Below, piece by piece: positions 34,318 to 45,829 of a DNA stretch of 64,000 nucleotides (position 1 is its first letter; the number at the start of each line of letters is the position of its first letter). The DNA comes from Bullera alba. Lineage: Eukaryota; Basidiomycota; Tremellomycetes; Tremellales; Bulleraceae. The notes beneath the pieces were generated by a model, which ran no database searches, was not told the DNA's origin, and saw only the letters and a list, made by a program, of their open reading frames with translations. Location: the NCBI GenBank assembly GCA_001600095.1, contig BCIX01000002.1, positions 2,666,001 to 2,730,000 of the forward strand, in the 5' to 3' direction. The translations under genes and the position numbers were made by a program.

Positions 34318-34730
34318 CCTGCTGAGAAGTGAGTTTGACGACCGGTGTCCTCGCCTCTATGCGTACTAGGTTGCTTGCGGTTTGTGAATGCATCAGATGA
34401 AAACTTGCTTGACTCAACTTTGACCACGATGACTTCAACGCTCCTGCTCATAGCGTCTTTGTGTCAATCGGAATTGTCAGTGTTCATGCAGCGGAGGACC
34501 GTGCGCGATGAGCAACAATCATTCCATCACTCCAGTAGCATACTGTCCATGGCTTGTGAATGCAAGATCGTCATACTGAGTGCTGGGTCTGACAAACTAA
34601 GGAAGACTAAATGGCGACCTCTGACTTTTGCGTCAAGAGGCGGGTAGAAAGGGTCGAACGGTCATTAAGGCGAGTCATCCTCCTACTCCTCTTATTCCAT
34701 CTTCCATCCACAGTCCTGCTCGTCACACAT
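34318..34730. other. Convergent intergenic gap
   Basis: Begins with the duplicated 3' flank (to about 34410), then nothing recognised up to the chitin deacetylase stop. Confidence 0.5.
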
Positions 34731-36466
34731 TTATGCTACAAGGGCCATGCCGGTGCCGACGACACACAGCGCGGCGACAATCGGGCCCAGAGCAAAGATG
34801 CTCATGCCGTCCATCCTCTTCGAAGCGGCACCAGTCGGCTGGGAAGCACCACCAGAGGCCGATCCTGATGGTCGAACTGAGCCAGAACCACCGGAACCAG
34901 AGGCGGCAGAGCTGCCACCACCACCACTGGTTGGCGTGACGGCGGCGCCGCCCTGACTACCAACGTTCGGCTGGAAGTATGTCGAAGCGGCGGAGGTGAC
35001 GAAAGTAGCGGTGGTGTTGGACGATGTCTCGACGTAAGCCTCAGACACTGGGAATGGTCAGCAGAGTCTCCTTGATCATTGTGCGCTCAACTCACATGGT
35101 CGTCCAAGACAGTCGATAATGCTCTTCATCTTGAATCGGTTCTCGGCGAGGTACTTGGGCAAGACGTAACCGACGGCGAGATCGACAGTCTGCTGGTAGA
35201 TGTCGTGGGCGAGAACGATGAAACCAGTGTCGAGTCTGGGGACGTATTCGTTGACAATCTGCTCAAACTTGCTCAGAGCGGTCTCTCCAGTAGCCTGTCC
35301 ACCTGGGATGTTCCAGTCGGTCTGCCAGGGGTCAGTGAGGAAACTATCATCCGACTCAAGGGTGCTCACGGTGTCAAAGTTGATGCTAGTACCGTTGGCC
35401 TCGATGGCGGACCAGATGATTGGGGTCATGCCCATCTGAGCAGCGATAGCTCTGACTCGGTCATCGATATCACCGTAAGGAGGTCGGAAGGTGTTTGGCG
35501 AGACACCAATGACATCCTTGATGACCTGTCTGGTCCATCCGAGCTCAGCAACAATTTGCTCGTTGGTCAAGTTGGTGAGGTAGCTGTGCGACCAAGTGTG
35601 AATGGAGATCTGGTGACCCGAGACGTATTCCGACTGAAGCATCTCTGGTCGCGAAAGGACTCGAGAACCGACAACGAAGAAAGTCGACTTGAGGTTGTTC
35701 TGGTTGAGGTAGTCGAGGAGGAGAGGGGTGTATGGCGATGGTCCGTCATCGAAGGATAGACCCCAGTCCAGGGCATCTGGGCAGACGGTGATATCGGTCG
35801 ATCGCGCTGCAAACAAAGTCAGATGATTCACAGTATGAGGGTTGATCACTCACTGCAACCACCGCATGTCCACCAACATCGTCCATCGGTGATGGCACCC
35901 GGGTAATCAGAGCAGACACCGTTAGTCTGGCCGTATGTTGGGACTCGGCTGAAGTCGATCTGCGAAAGGAGTCAGTATCGGGACTTGAGCGGTAGTAGCA
36001 AATGGAGTTGCGCTCGGTCCGCTACGTACCTGAGAGAGCCATTGCTGGACCTGAGGAGAGTCTGTAGGTGGGACTCGGTCAAGGGCGGGATAGTTGGCGA
36101 TGGTCAATGTCGGGTTGGGAAGAGCTGGAGCGCCAGAGACGGCAGTTGGCTGGGTTCCCTGGGTGTAGGTCGTGTCCAATGGAACGGTAGGTCCTTCAGG
36201 GGCACCAGACGTCAACTCGGACAGAGCACTATAAGTGGTATCAGCTAATCATGAACAGCGGAGATGTATACATAGCTGAGCACTCACGGTACGCTGAATC
36301 CCGAGATCGTGGTCAAGGGCTGCTGAGGCAGATCCGAGGCGATCGATCCACCCGAGGTGACGGCACCGCTAGCGGCGGGTGGCACGGTTGGTGTTGGCGA
36401 GGCCGAGTCCTGCGCCCATACCGTCGCAAGAACGGCGAGCAGAGAAATTGTCGATCTCATCACCAT
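34731..36466 (-). CDS. GPI-anchored chitin deacetylase (CE4, NodB domain)
   Basis: Secreted polysaccharide deacetylase that converts cell-wall chitin to chitosan, a hallmark of Cryptococcus-type walls (family knowledge). About 503 aa from exons 36466-36288, 36228-36030, 35959-35854, 35806-35096, 35047-34731. Seen: signal peptide MVMRSTISLLAVLATVWA; a Ser/Thr/Pro-rich N-terminal part; CWWTCGGC; then the NodB domain with metal/catalytic motifs SFDDGPSPYT (near residue 180), SIHTWSHSYL (H-x3-H, near 231), RPPYGDIDDR, and DTGFIVLAHDIY. The C-terminus is Gly/Ser/Ala-rich and ends in the hydrophobic MSIFALGPIVAALCVVGTGM, a GPI-attachment signal. An N-glycosylation site lies at TNLTNE. Overall layout matches Cryptococcus CDA/MP98 proteins. 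Confidence 0.94.
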
Positions 36467-37867
36467 GATGAGGATATTGAAAGAGGCGAGTGAGGTGTGA
36501 AGAGATTAGCGAAGACTTTGTTGAAAGAGTGTGTGTGGATCGAGGGTGCGAGCGAGACGCGTCGATGAGTTGGTGTGGCAAAGTGTGAAAAGGGGGGTTG
36601 TCAAGAAAGAGGCGTGTAATACCTTGGCGCTGTAGTCGAGTTTGATACACTGAACGACGATGGTACAAAGTGAAGATGGTTGTGGTGAAAGAGAGAGAGT
36701 GTCGAGGATGTCGTCGTAGTCGAGGAGTGCGATCAACAAAAGTCTCTCTCCAAGCTGTGCAGCGCGCGTGCTTGGAAAGCTGAAACGGGACCAAATCTGA
36801 GGATGTTGGTCCGAGCGCGGGGGTTTAAGGGTAAACCGTAAAGTGGCGCAGGGGGTCAAAGGGTTGGTCCGAGGGGGAAGAGCAGAGGAACGCACGGATC
36901 GCAAAACGCCTGCGGATCGTCTACGTTCTCTTGGCACTCGTCTAAGCTTTGTTTGGAACGGCAAGTCGGTGCGACCGTGTGTCCGAAAAAGTCACACGTC
37001 GGCGGCGTCGTCAGCTCGAGGTCGGCGCTGGTCGGCGTGTCGGAGGAGGTGAGGGTTGTCCAGTACGTCCAGTGGCAGTCGGGTGAGTTGGTGGTAGACG
37101 GTGAATGTGCAGCAGCAAAGACGAGCGTATGAACAGCAGCGAGGATCACTGTGGATGCTGAGTTCTGAGGTGGCTCAATATGTCCTATTCGGATCTGCCT
37201 ACGCCCGCGAGTCGACGCATGGGAGACGCCGGATTGCGATAGGAAACGGGGACGGAGCGGTATTGCAAGCTCCAGGAGTGATGATCCGCTAGGATAGACG
37301 GTTCACTGTGTCGACTTTGGGATTTCTTGCCTTTGGGCTTTGACATATGGCGAGCAGAGCAAACGTAAGAGCGTCAAAACTCAGAATGACACGGTCCATT
37401 TCATGCAGATAGACGGTATCACGCGTCGTGCAAGGCGTACGTTCCCAGCTCGTCGAGCTTTGCCGCAGCACTCACAAAGGACTTTACTATTCCGAGCCGA
37501 ACTTCATGCAGTCCAAGACTTTGGGCACTGCCCAGGCCGAGTGATCAGCATTGCAGCACCAGTTAACAAGCTCTGATCGTCATCAGAGAAAGGACGGCGG
37601 GGTGATCATCTCTTGGGCCATGGCTTATCGCCGAATCGATACTATCGGCGTTATGCCTCCTGTTGCCACTCTGAGCTGTGACGGACTTGGCCGCACAGGC
37701 ATTTTCACAAATCGCCGCATAATCCCGAATACACGAGTCCTCCCTCAGCTTTGCCACATTTTGATTCCGCGCGCAATCAGCAGCAGGAGGAGCAGCGAAA
37801 CCTTCAAACGTCGTCGCTATACAGCAAGCCCTTATCCTTCAAGTTACGTTCGAAGCTCATCAACAAA
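36467..37867. other. Long intergenic region between chitin deacetylase and eL33
   Basis: 1.4 kb of divergent upstream sequence. C/T-rich tracts just upstream of the deacetylase start look like a promoter/5' UTR. A minus-strand open frame at 36856-37149 codes for a 97-aa peptide with a signal-like start and six Cys, but it has no other support. Confidence 0.45.
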
Positions 37868-38858
37868 ATGGCTGCTGTGAGTGCGGTGGGGATCGATACA
37901 GACGGAGGGAGAGCAAGGGACTATGGAGAGAAAGCAGTTTGAGGTCGGAATATTGGATGGAGACCGAGGACGCAGGACGATGAACCAAGGAAGAAATAGT
38001 GAAGAAGGCCATGCTGACGTCTGGGTTTCTTCGCTTCTCCTTATCGCGAATCCGTCACTCCAACAGACTCGGTAAGTGATCACTAGGCTACACCGGATGT
38101 TGCCTCGGGAGGAAAGATGCGGGAAATGGATCAGAGCTGGGGTCTTGCACGGAGCCGGATCTGGCTTCGAGGAGAAGGACTAGACTGGGAAAAGCGCAAT
38201 GCCCCGAGAGAACATCGTCCATGTGTCAACATACTCCCCGGACCAAGCTGACCCCCTGCCTAGACTCTACTCAAAAGGCCGAATCCTTGGTCACAAGCGA
38301 GGAAAGAGGAACTCGAGGCCCAACCAGTCTCTTGTTCAGATCGAGGGTGTCGACAACCAGGAGGCCGCCAAGCACTACCTCGGAAAGGTCAGTCATGATT
38401 GCGGGCGTTGCGAGCAAGCGGGATCTGGCTGGGAGACGTGGGGAGAACAGGGATGCTGCTGGACTCGTCGATCACAAAGGAGAAACAGTGGAACATCAGG
38501 AGACCAACAACTGCTTGCTCGCAGCCCATCGCGAGCGATAGGATTATGGATAGCCGTACTGATCGTCGTTTAGCGAATTGCCTACGTCTACAAGGCCAAG
38601 AGGGAGATCAACGGATCGAGGGTTCGAGTTATCTGGGGGTGAGTGACCCTTGGGTCCACATCATTGGCACCTCACTGACCGCTCCCAGCCGAGTTACGAG
38701 ACCACACGGAAACTCTGGTGTCGTCAAGTCGAAGTTCCGAGTCAACCTTCCCGCCCGAGTGTTCGGTGCTTCGTGCCGAATCGTGAGTCACAGGACCAGT
38801 TCTTTACAAAGCATAGTATTGACCGTATCTCCAGATGCTCTACCCATCCGCCATCTAA
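37868..38858 (+). CDS. RPL33: Ribosomal protein eL33 (RPL33 / human L35a)
   Basis: 60S ribosomal protein. Well supported exons: 38264-38387, 38574-38638, 38689-38782, 38835-38858 (TAA at 38856). They give [100 protein letters not shown], full agreement with the family. The start is unresolved. ATGGCTGCT at 37868 has a good fungal start context (ACAAAATGG) and a GTGAGT donor at 37877, as expected for a first exon of a ribosomal protein gene. However, joining it directly to 38264 is out of frame, so a further tiny exon or another donor must exist. Alternatively an ATG at 38199 reads in frame straight into RLYSKG. Two long introns (about 390 and 186 nt) could host a snoRNA, but I see no convincing boxes. 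Confidence 0.88.
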
Positions 38859-39545
38859 ACCGACTACCCGCACAGCGATATGATCGCTAATTCTACCTAC
38901 CTCTACCACGTTACGACCTTGATGTAACAGGTTACCATGTTCCGCTTTTTTCCGAGGCATGCAGACATAGCAAAGCGGATACAGGCGTTTGGCATGGAGT
39001 CTGCTCAAATGAGACTCGATGTTCCTTGGCCGATGCTAACGGGAAGGTCGGCTGACGAAGAGGAACATGGCCATGAAAGCTCGGTGACCGGACAGGGATG
39101 GACGCAGGGGATTAGAGGAGCTGGTGTCAAGCAATCGACACGAGTTCAGGCTCTAACATCCCGGTACACTTGCCCTGATCAGTTTGGATGAGAGCGCCTC
39201 AGCAGTGCTTTAGTTCAGGAACAGGCGAGCTGCAACACCCTCCTCCGAAGACTACGACCGAAGACTACAGGGGTGCTCAGTAGATCTCGGTTAGACGTGT
39301 GCGGGACCTCAAGATACCGGCAGGATGAGAATCTCGTCACACTGGAGATTTGGTGATCACGGTGACGCGCCAGGGCTTTAGGCTTGACTTTGACCCTCTA
39401 TCAGGCGTTTGCCAGTTGTTCACAGGCAAGACGTGGCTCCTCGAACATGTCAGATTGAGAAACCCTGCAAGCTGCAACGCTTTGATCGAACCCATGTCGT
39501 TGCATTTGATCGTGAATATTACAAAGTACAGCAGTTGCTACGCCC
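38859..39545. other. Convergent intergenic gap
   Basis: Nearly 0.7 kb between eL33 and the MPP6-like gene. Only short open frames; nothing recognised. Confidence 0.5.
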
Positions 39546-41039
39546 CTATGACTCCGTCTGCTCAGTCCCATTCTCAGCAGCCCCGCTCCGTCGTTCCTTC
39601 TTTCGCATCTTCTTCGCCTTTCGCTTCATAGCTTTCTCTCTCGCCGCTTTCTCGTCAACGGTCTCATCCATCGCCTCTGTACTCTGAGCCGCGGGAGCTG
39701 AGCTCTGGCCTGCAGCAGAGGTGGGCTCCACCTTTTTCGCTTTGGCTTGGGGTGGTTGAGAGACAGACGGCCTGTGCTTCCGCTTGCCCGTGGCATTGGC
39801 TGTCTCCCCACTCGGCGCCGCTTGACTGTCGGGCTCAGCCTTGACCTTGGCCTTCTTGGAGGAGGTGCCTGATGAATCCGTCGATGTCTTTGCAATCTGA
39901 GGCACAGCAGATGTCGATGCAGGTGTTGTAGCTGAAGAGCCCGTGCGGGAGGACTTTATCGTTTGACGCATCTTCTCCGCGGCAGACATCTTGCGTGAAG
40001 GCTCCAATGGCTCCGTTTTGATGTTCGCCGAGACAGTGTCCACCTGACCGCTCTCGTCTTTGCGTTTCGACTGCTTGCCCTGTTTCTCCACGTTTACTCG
40101 GTCCTCGAAGCCAGCTGGCTTGATGAAACCGTTCGCCCCAGGTATCAATCTACTTGAGCCATCTCCGCGAACTGCACGCACTCGCTCGGCTTCTTCTTTG
40201 ACCCAATCGTCTCCGTCTTGACCATTGGCTCCGCTGGAGCTTTGAGCATTGGACTGTGTAGGTCGAGCGGGGCGAGCGGGACCCGAGATTGGCTTCCTCC
40301 TCACTTTCTCCCTTTCACCCCTGACGTTGACGATATGGTCGGGTAGCTCGTTGCCGTGCTGCAGGCAGTGTCAGTACGGTCAAGGGTCACCGGTCAAACG
40401 TCATGGTGTTCTGTAACCCTCGATAGCGCAACTCACCTGATCGTACCTCTTCTCTCGCTTCCCATCACCCTTCCTTCGACCAGCTGCTCGTTTCTCGCCG
40501 TTTCCATCTTCATCGTCATCCTCGTCGTCATCGTCCACCTCGGGTTCCTCTGGTTCTGCGCCAAATCCGCCAAACCTCATTCTTCCAGCTCCGCCTCCGC
40601 TCTCGCCTCCAACTCGACTAACTCCGTTGGCGGCTGTCGCAGAGCCTGACGCACTATTGCTACCGGCTCTGTTGTGACTGGACGATGCACCCGAGCCGGA
40701 CGGCATGAATGACATGTAACTAGAATCAAACGTCCAAGGACTTGTCACGGCGTCCGGATTGGCCTTCTCCTTGCCTTTGTTATTGCGAGGGATGAACCAC
40801 CTCCCTTCGCTCTCATCGGCGTCTTTGCCATCTTCAGCAAGGCCGGAAGACCCAGGCGTATCGACATCCTGGGGAGTCGTCCTCGACTGGGCAGCCTCGC
40901 CTGCTCTTGAGGGTCCAGCGGTGGAAGAGCCACTGTTGGTGGCTGATTGAGTGCCGGCTTCGGCGTTGGCTTTGGTGGCATTGCGGGCAGCGGCTCTCTG
41001 CATGAACTTCAAGTTCAGAGTCCCGGTGGATAACGACAT
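39546..41039 (-). CDS. MPP6-like nuclear exosome cofactor
   Basis: About 471 aa from exons 41039-40437 and 40358-39546. The start MSLSTGTLNLKFMQRAA fits the N-terminal signature of M-phase phosphoprotein 6 (L-S-x-x-L-x-x-K-F-M-x-R), which docks Mtr4 and RNA to the nuclear exosome (family knowledge). A short ordered block RWFIPR with nearby SPWTFDSSYMSFMPSGS also recalls Mpp6 relatives. The rest is low in complexity: acidic runs, a basic segment GRRKGDGKREKRYDQ at the intron, and a Lys/Ala-rich end with KRKAKKMRKKERR, a nuclear signal. It is longer than yeast Mpp6 (~190 aa), as basidiomycete members often are. The family call rests mainly on the N-terminal motif. Confidence 0.65.
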
Positions 41040-41452
41040 GACGGGCGGGCGAAGATCCAGCCGTCAAGAGGGGTGACGGGAACAAGAACGAGTAGTGACG
41101 ATGAAAGAGTACGTAGGGTAAGCTTCGCTCAACAAGCTCGAGGCAGACGAGGAGTGAGGACGTCGGAAATTTGAGCAACCGCGATCAGCTAAGCCTTAAC
41201 GGCACCGACTTTGCGCGTGCAGCCTTTGTAATAGATGCGGGAGGGATTTTGTATCGTCACATTAGTGCTCGACAGGAACGTATTAGGAAAACGTCTTAGG
41301 AGATTTGAAATTGATTGACACCTCCTATAGCTGAGGCTCAGCGCTTGTGCATAGTGCTGCATGCTTTCGGTTCTGCTTTACACATTCATCTTAGTCTATC
41401 ATCTACCTGCTAATGCTACGGTCACTGATCCGCGTTGAGTGTCCTGAGATAC
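41040..41452. other. Intergenic
   Basis: Between the alpha-xylosidase 3' end and the MPP6-like start, same (minus) strand. Nothing recognised. Confidence 0.5.
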
Positions 41453-44427
41453 CTACACCACCGCTCGGTCCTCCTTGAGCCCCTTAACCCTGGGAACAAA
41501 CTTGAACCCAGCCTTGTCTTTCACAGAGCCATCCTTGCCCACGGAGACTTTTCCAGCCACCGCGCCCTTGATCGTCGGGACGACAACCTCGACGCTCTCA
41601 TCCACCTCGTACGCCCTGACCTCGAGATCGACCTGGTCGTAGTCGTAGTCGGGGGTGGAGACGTCCTCTGGACCAAGGAGGAGAACCGTGTTCTGCTTGA
41701 CAAACACGGGGATGAGGTGGAGCGGGTAGTTGTCCCTAGTGACCCATTTGGGGCCGACGACGACCTCTTCGGACCAGATATCCGTCCATCGCCCAGCGGG
41801 GAGGTAGTACTTGGCCTGAGAGTCGTGAAAGACGGGTGCGACAAGGAGAGAATCACCAAACATGCTAACGGGGCGTTAACGCGGCTCTCCGTCGTCTGTG
41901 GAGAGGTCTGAAACTCACTATTGCTTGTCGAGGTATTGACAAGTTGGGTCGTCTGGGAACTCCATGACCATGGGTCGGAGCAATGGGATACCAGTCTCGT
42001 GCGCGTGGATCGACTATGACAACAAAGTCAGGCTTGTTCCCTCGCTAATGAATGGTCAACTCACCTGGGCGTAGATATAAGGCATCAGCCTCATCTTCGT
42101 CTTGGTCATCTTCGCCGTCGCCTTGACCGCCTCGTCGCCGTAGTACCATGGAACTCGGTACGAGCTGGATCCGTGCAGACGGGACTAGCAATATAGTGAG
42201 CTACTATCTCAACGGCTGGCCTAGAGGCACTCACGTGAGAAGAGAAGAGACCGAAGCCGATCCATCGACAGAAGAGTGGCTCATTCGGTGTTCCCTGCCA
42301 AAGGTTGTCAGTCTAAGCCTCGCAAGTCGGATGTGTAGCTCACCTCGAAACCTCCAATGTCATGGGACCAGAAGCTGAATCCAGAGCAGGCCAAGCTGAG
42401 TCCACCTCGCAGAGTCTCGGCCATGGCCTCGTACGTGCTCTCGCAGTCACCACCCCAGTGGATGGGGAATCGCTGTCCACCGGCAGTGGCCGATCGGGCA
42501 AACAGCGCCGCCTGGTCTTTACCCAGTCGGTCACCAAGGGCGTCGTACACGCACTGGTTGTAAATGTGGGCGTAGTAGCTGGAAGGAGTTAGTCAAACGA
42601 CCAGAACTGAGGCTCATTGCTTACTTGTGCATCTTCCTGTTGATAACATGATCAGTGTGACCCATGCAGAAAGGGGATTCGGACTCACATTGGGTCTGCG
42701 CCGTTGTGGTACTTGACGCCAATGTACGGGATCCTCTCTCCAAAGTCGGTCTTGATGGTGTCGACACCGACATCGAGCAGGCCCTGGATCAGGCCCGCGT
42801 ACCACTTGTACGCCTCGGGGTTGGTGAAGTCGACACAAGCCATGCCTGCCTGCCACTCGTCCCTATATCGATATCTCAGCGAGAGTGCTGTGTGTGTGGA
42901 CTTTGATCCCACTCACCACTGGAAGACGTCTCCGTTGGATCGCTTGATGAAGTAGCCTTTCTCGACACCCTCCTTGAAGATTCTGGCTCGTTGTGCTACA
43001 TGTGCTGTCAGCTACGTTCCGCGTGGTGATCGCATCGCTTACAGATGTATGGGTTGATCCAGACGCAAACCTTGATGTTGAACTCCTTCTTGATACTTGA
43101 CAGGTATCCCTTTGGGTCAGGGAAGAACTCTTTGTCCCACTCGAAACTCGACCAGTCGAACTGCTTCATCCAGCTAGAGTATATCTCTGTCAGATGACAT
43201 GTCTCTGACGAATACGTGGCACTCACAAGCAATCAAAGTGGAAGACCCTGACTGGACATCCTCTGTCCCGCATTCCCGAGAGGAACGAGCTGACCGTCTT
43301 GGCGTCGTACTTTGTGGTAAAGCACGAAGAGAGGTAGAGACCGTACGACCAGGCAGGTGGGACCGGTGGCATACCTGTCAACCTGACATAGTTTTGCAGA
43401 GCCGCTTTCATAGAGCCCCCTCCGATCAGATAGTACTCCAGCTTTTCACCTCTGACGCTGATTCCCACTCTGGAGCTCTTCTCCCTGCCGACCTCGACGT
43501 CGACCTCCTCGCTGTGGTTGACAAACACACCGTAACCCTTGCTGGAGAGGTAGAACGGAATGTTCTTGTATCCCAGCTCGGAGCTTGTTCCACCGTCAGA
43601 GTTCCAGATCTGGTGGTTCTGTCCGTTCTTGATCAGCGGGCCGAATCGCTCTCCGAGGCCGTAGATTGTTTCGCCGACGCTCAGACTGAGCTCGTTGAGC
43701 ATGTATCGGACCCAGCCGCCGCTGCTGTGGTTCTGTCCCGCGGATTCGCTGTTGGTGTGCTCGATCGCGCTGTGGTACGAGGCCATGTAGGAGGTGTTCG
43801 CGGCAGAGGTCTGCGCGAGGTGTCGAGGCATGTCGACCCAGGCTTGGCCCTTTTTGCCGACATTGCAGATTTCACCCAGGTTGGCGTCGTCAAAGACGAG
43901 GCCGTAGCTGTGAGCAGCGGTGTTGAGGGTGACCGAGGTGGATCCCGTGGTGAACTTGATGTGGTTGCTGTCGGGTCGACTGATCGATGTCTTGGGCTTG
44001 GATGGAGCTCCATCGGGGTAGAGCTCGAACTCTGGGCCTTTGGCAACGAGGCCCTGCAAGATGGTCAGGCTGCCTTAGAATCCGGGGAGTTTGACTCACC
44101 CTATGGTGCTCGACGACGACCTTGATCACATCGTCGGCTGGAGAGCTGATTTTAACGGTCACCAGGCCGCCTGCAATCGTCAGCTCTTCCACCTCTTACC
44201 GGCCATGGCCGTCGACTTACAGTTCAAGGTGTCACCTCGGGTAGCAATGTGTTTAGGGGCGGCGATGAACTCGAGCTCGTCATTGGTCTCAGTCAGCACC
44301 TCGACGACCTCGACTGCGCCGTTGAAGTCGGAGCCAATGGGTCGTTTCCACCTGGCGTAGGAGTGAGTGACTGCTCCGGGCTCGCTCGCTACCGTCAGTC
44401 CACTCACAGACCGTCGGTGAATCTCAT
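41453..44427 (-). CDS. GH31 alpha-xylosidase (YicI-like)
   Basis: Intracellular glycoside hydrolase releasing xylose from alpha-xylosides such as isoprimeverose (family knowledge). About 788 aa from 13 exons: 44427-44408, 44351-44221, 44170-44100, 44053-43227, 43173-43043, 42995-42917, 42862-42689, 42636-42625, 42578-42344, 42294-42235, 42184-42065, 42013-41919, 41864-41453. All joins keep frame. Catalytic nucleophile Asp in TIKTDFGERIP (near residue 460) and acid/base Asp in FPIHWGGDCESTYEA (near 527). Other hallmarks: YGLGERFGPL, GCPVRVFHFDC, FSFWSHDIGGFEGTPN, SSHSRLHGSSSYRVPW, MFGDSLLVAPV. The KTDFGE nucleophile motif and 'HSRLHGSSSYRVPW' phrase mark the xylosidase branch over alpha-glucosidases. 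No signal peptide. Exon 8 is 12 nt. Divergent from a sugar permease. Confidence 0.93.
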
Positions 44428-45023
44428 CTTGTAGCTATTTCGTGGTCTTTCAAGTCTGACTTCTCACTTCTCAGCAGTGTTGCAAGCCACAGCTGATCCT
44501 CTGGTCTCAGTGTAAGCTGTTGTGACAAGCTCAGAGCAAATGCAATGCAACTTCAAGCACGCTCGTCGACGACTATCAAACTTAGCATGCGGCATTCGGG
44601 CCAAGCCGTTCGGCTCTTTTCCCCACCCTACTCGCCGCGTTTACGGTCGATACGGGGGTTTACTCGTATACATTGGTGCAGCAGCGCTGCTGCTCAGGTA
44701 AGTGGGGCCGCTGAAGCTGAACCACCGAGCAAAGACCGAGTGGCCTTCGGGTGTTACACAATACCGTTGACAGCCTGTTTCTCTATTGCTCAGTCCCGAC
44801 GTCCATAACACCTCGACGGCTCGAGTCTCCACCCCTTCATCTCGCCGCTTTACATCGGGCTGATCAGGGCTGATCGCGTGTTCATCCTCGCTCTGCGCAC
44901 TACAAAAATGACGCCTTACCACATGAAGCCAGTCTTATGCATCTTCTCAGCCTTCATGCCTTCGGTAGGCCCTCCCAGTAGCCTCCAGAGTAGCCCACCA
45001 TCTCAAAATCGCCAGAACTCTGC

Positions 45024-45104
45024 TGGGCCCACCGGTAACCGGCATAAAGGCGGGCCGGCCCTGGCCCGGGCCGGGAACTTACCGGCTATCTCCCGGTAGC
45101 CGTG
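45024..45104. repeat. GC-rich palindromic block
   Basis: Interlocking inverted words: GGCCCACCGGTAACCGGC, GGCGGGCCGGCCCTGGCCC, GGGCCGGGAACTTACCGGC, CCGGTAGCC. Such CCGG-dense palindromes occur in non-autonomous DNA transposon ends, but no target-site duplication or second end is clear. Could instead be a regulatory hairpin. Confidence 0.4.
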
Positions 45105-45713
45105 GTCGCCATATGATGCACAGATGTGGCACAGGGTAATCGATGGCCTTTGTGACGCTCTGATGTGCTGTCCAGCTCTTATGCTCGCTGGACACAATTA
45201 GTGAACACAGGGATATCAGGGGTTTCAGCTGACGGAAGGAGACGGAAGCTATGGAAGCACAGGTACGGACAGAGCGCACGGCGAGAGACTTCGGGTTCGG
45301 TCGGTACGCCATAGGATATACTCGGCGATCCTCCATCTCGCAAGGGGCAACTTCCAGAATAGAAACAGAGCTACGAGCCAAGGCCAGTCTATGTGGTCAG
45401 CCAGATTATCGATGGACCGGTAACAAGGTACGCTTTTCGGGCCGTTTTGTCTCGCGGGACAACTCGTCCCGGCAGAGCCGCCAATCCGCTATTTTGGATC
45501 GTCAACATTTATTGCTGCGCTCCTCCCCTTCATTCCCACCTCGACATGCTGAAGATCTTTGATGGCGGGAGACGCCCTCGTCGGGCCGAGAGATACGTCT
45601 CTCAAGGTCGCCACGGCGAGATGCATAGCGGTTTCACGGCAGGTTCGCGGCAATGGACTTCCGTATCCGCCATGATCGCTCCGTGGACTGATCGACATGT
45701 AGTCTAGTCTAGG

Positions 45714-45720
45714 TATATAT
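45714..45720 (+). promoter_or_regulatory. TATA box of sugar permease gene
   Basis: TATATAT about 110 bases before the ATG at 45830, with no ATG between it and the start in a better context. Confidence 0.45.
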
Positions 45721-45829
45721 TCGAGGGGTATCCATGTATCGCATAAACACCTAGTCCAGCCCCACAGGAGCTCCACCCCATCGAGCCTCACTCCCAGGTC
45801 TCAAATACAATCAACCAGTCTCATTCACC

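Larger units (their letters stand above)
44428..45829. other. Divergent regulatory region between alpha-xylosidase and sugar permease
   Basis: 1.4 kb separating two divergent genes likely to be used together. It holds a GC-rich palindromic block at 45024-45104 (see below) and a TATATAT at 45714-45720. Short CGGG/CCCG-type inverted words are frequent and could bind Zn-cluster factors, but no specific site is proven. Confidence 0.5.
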
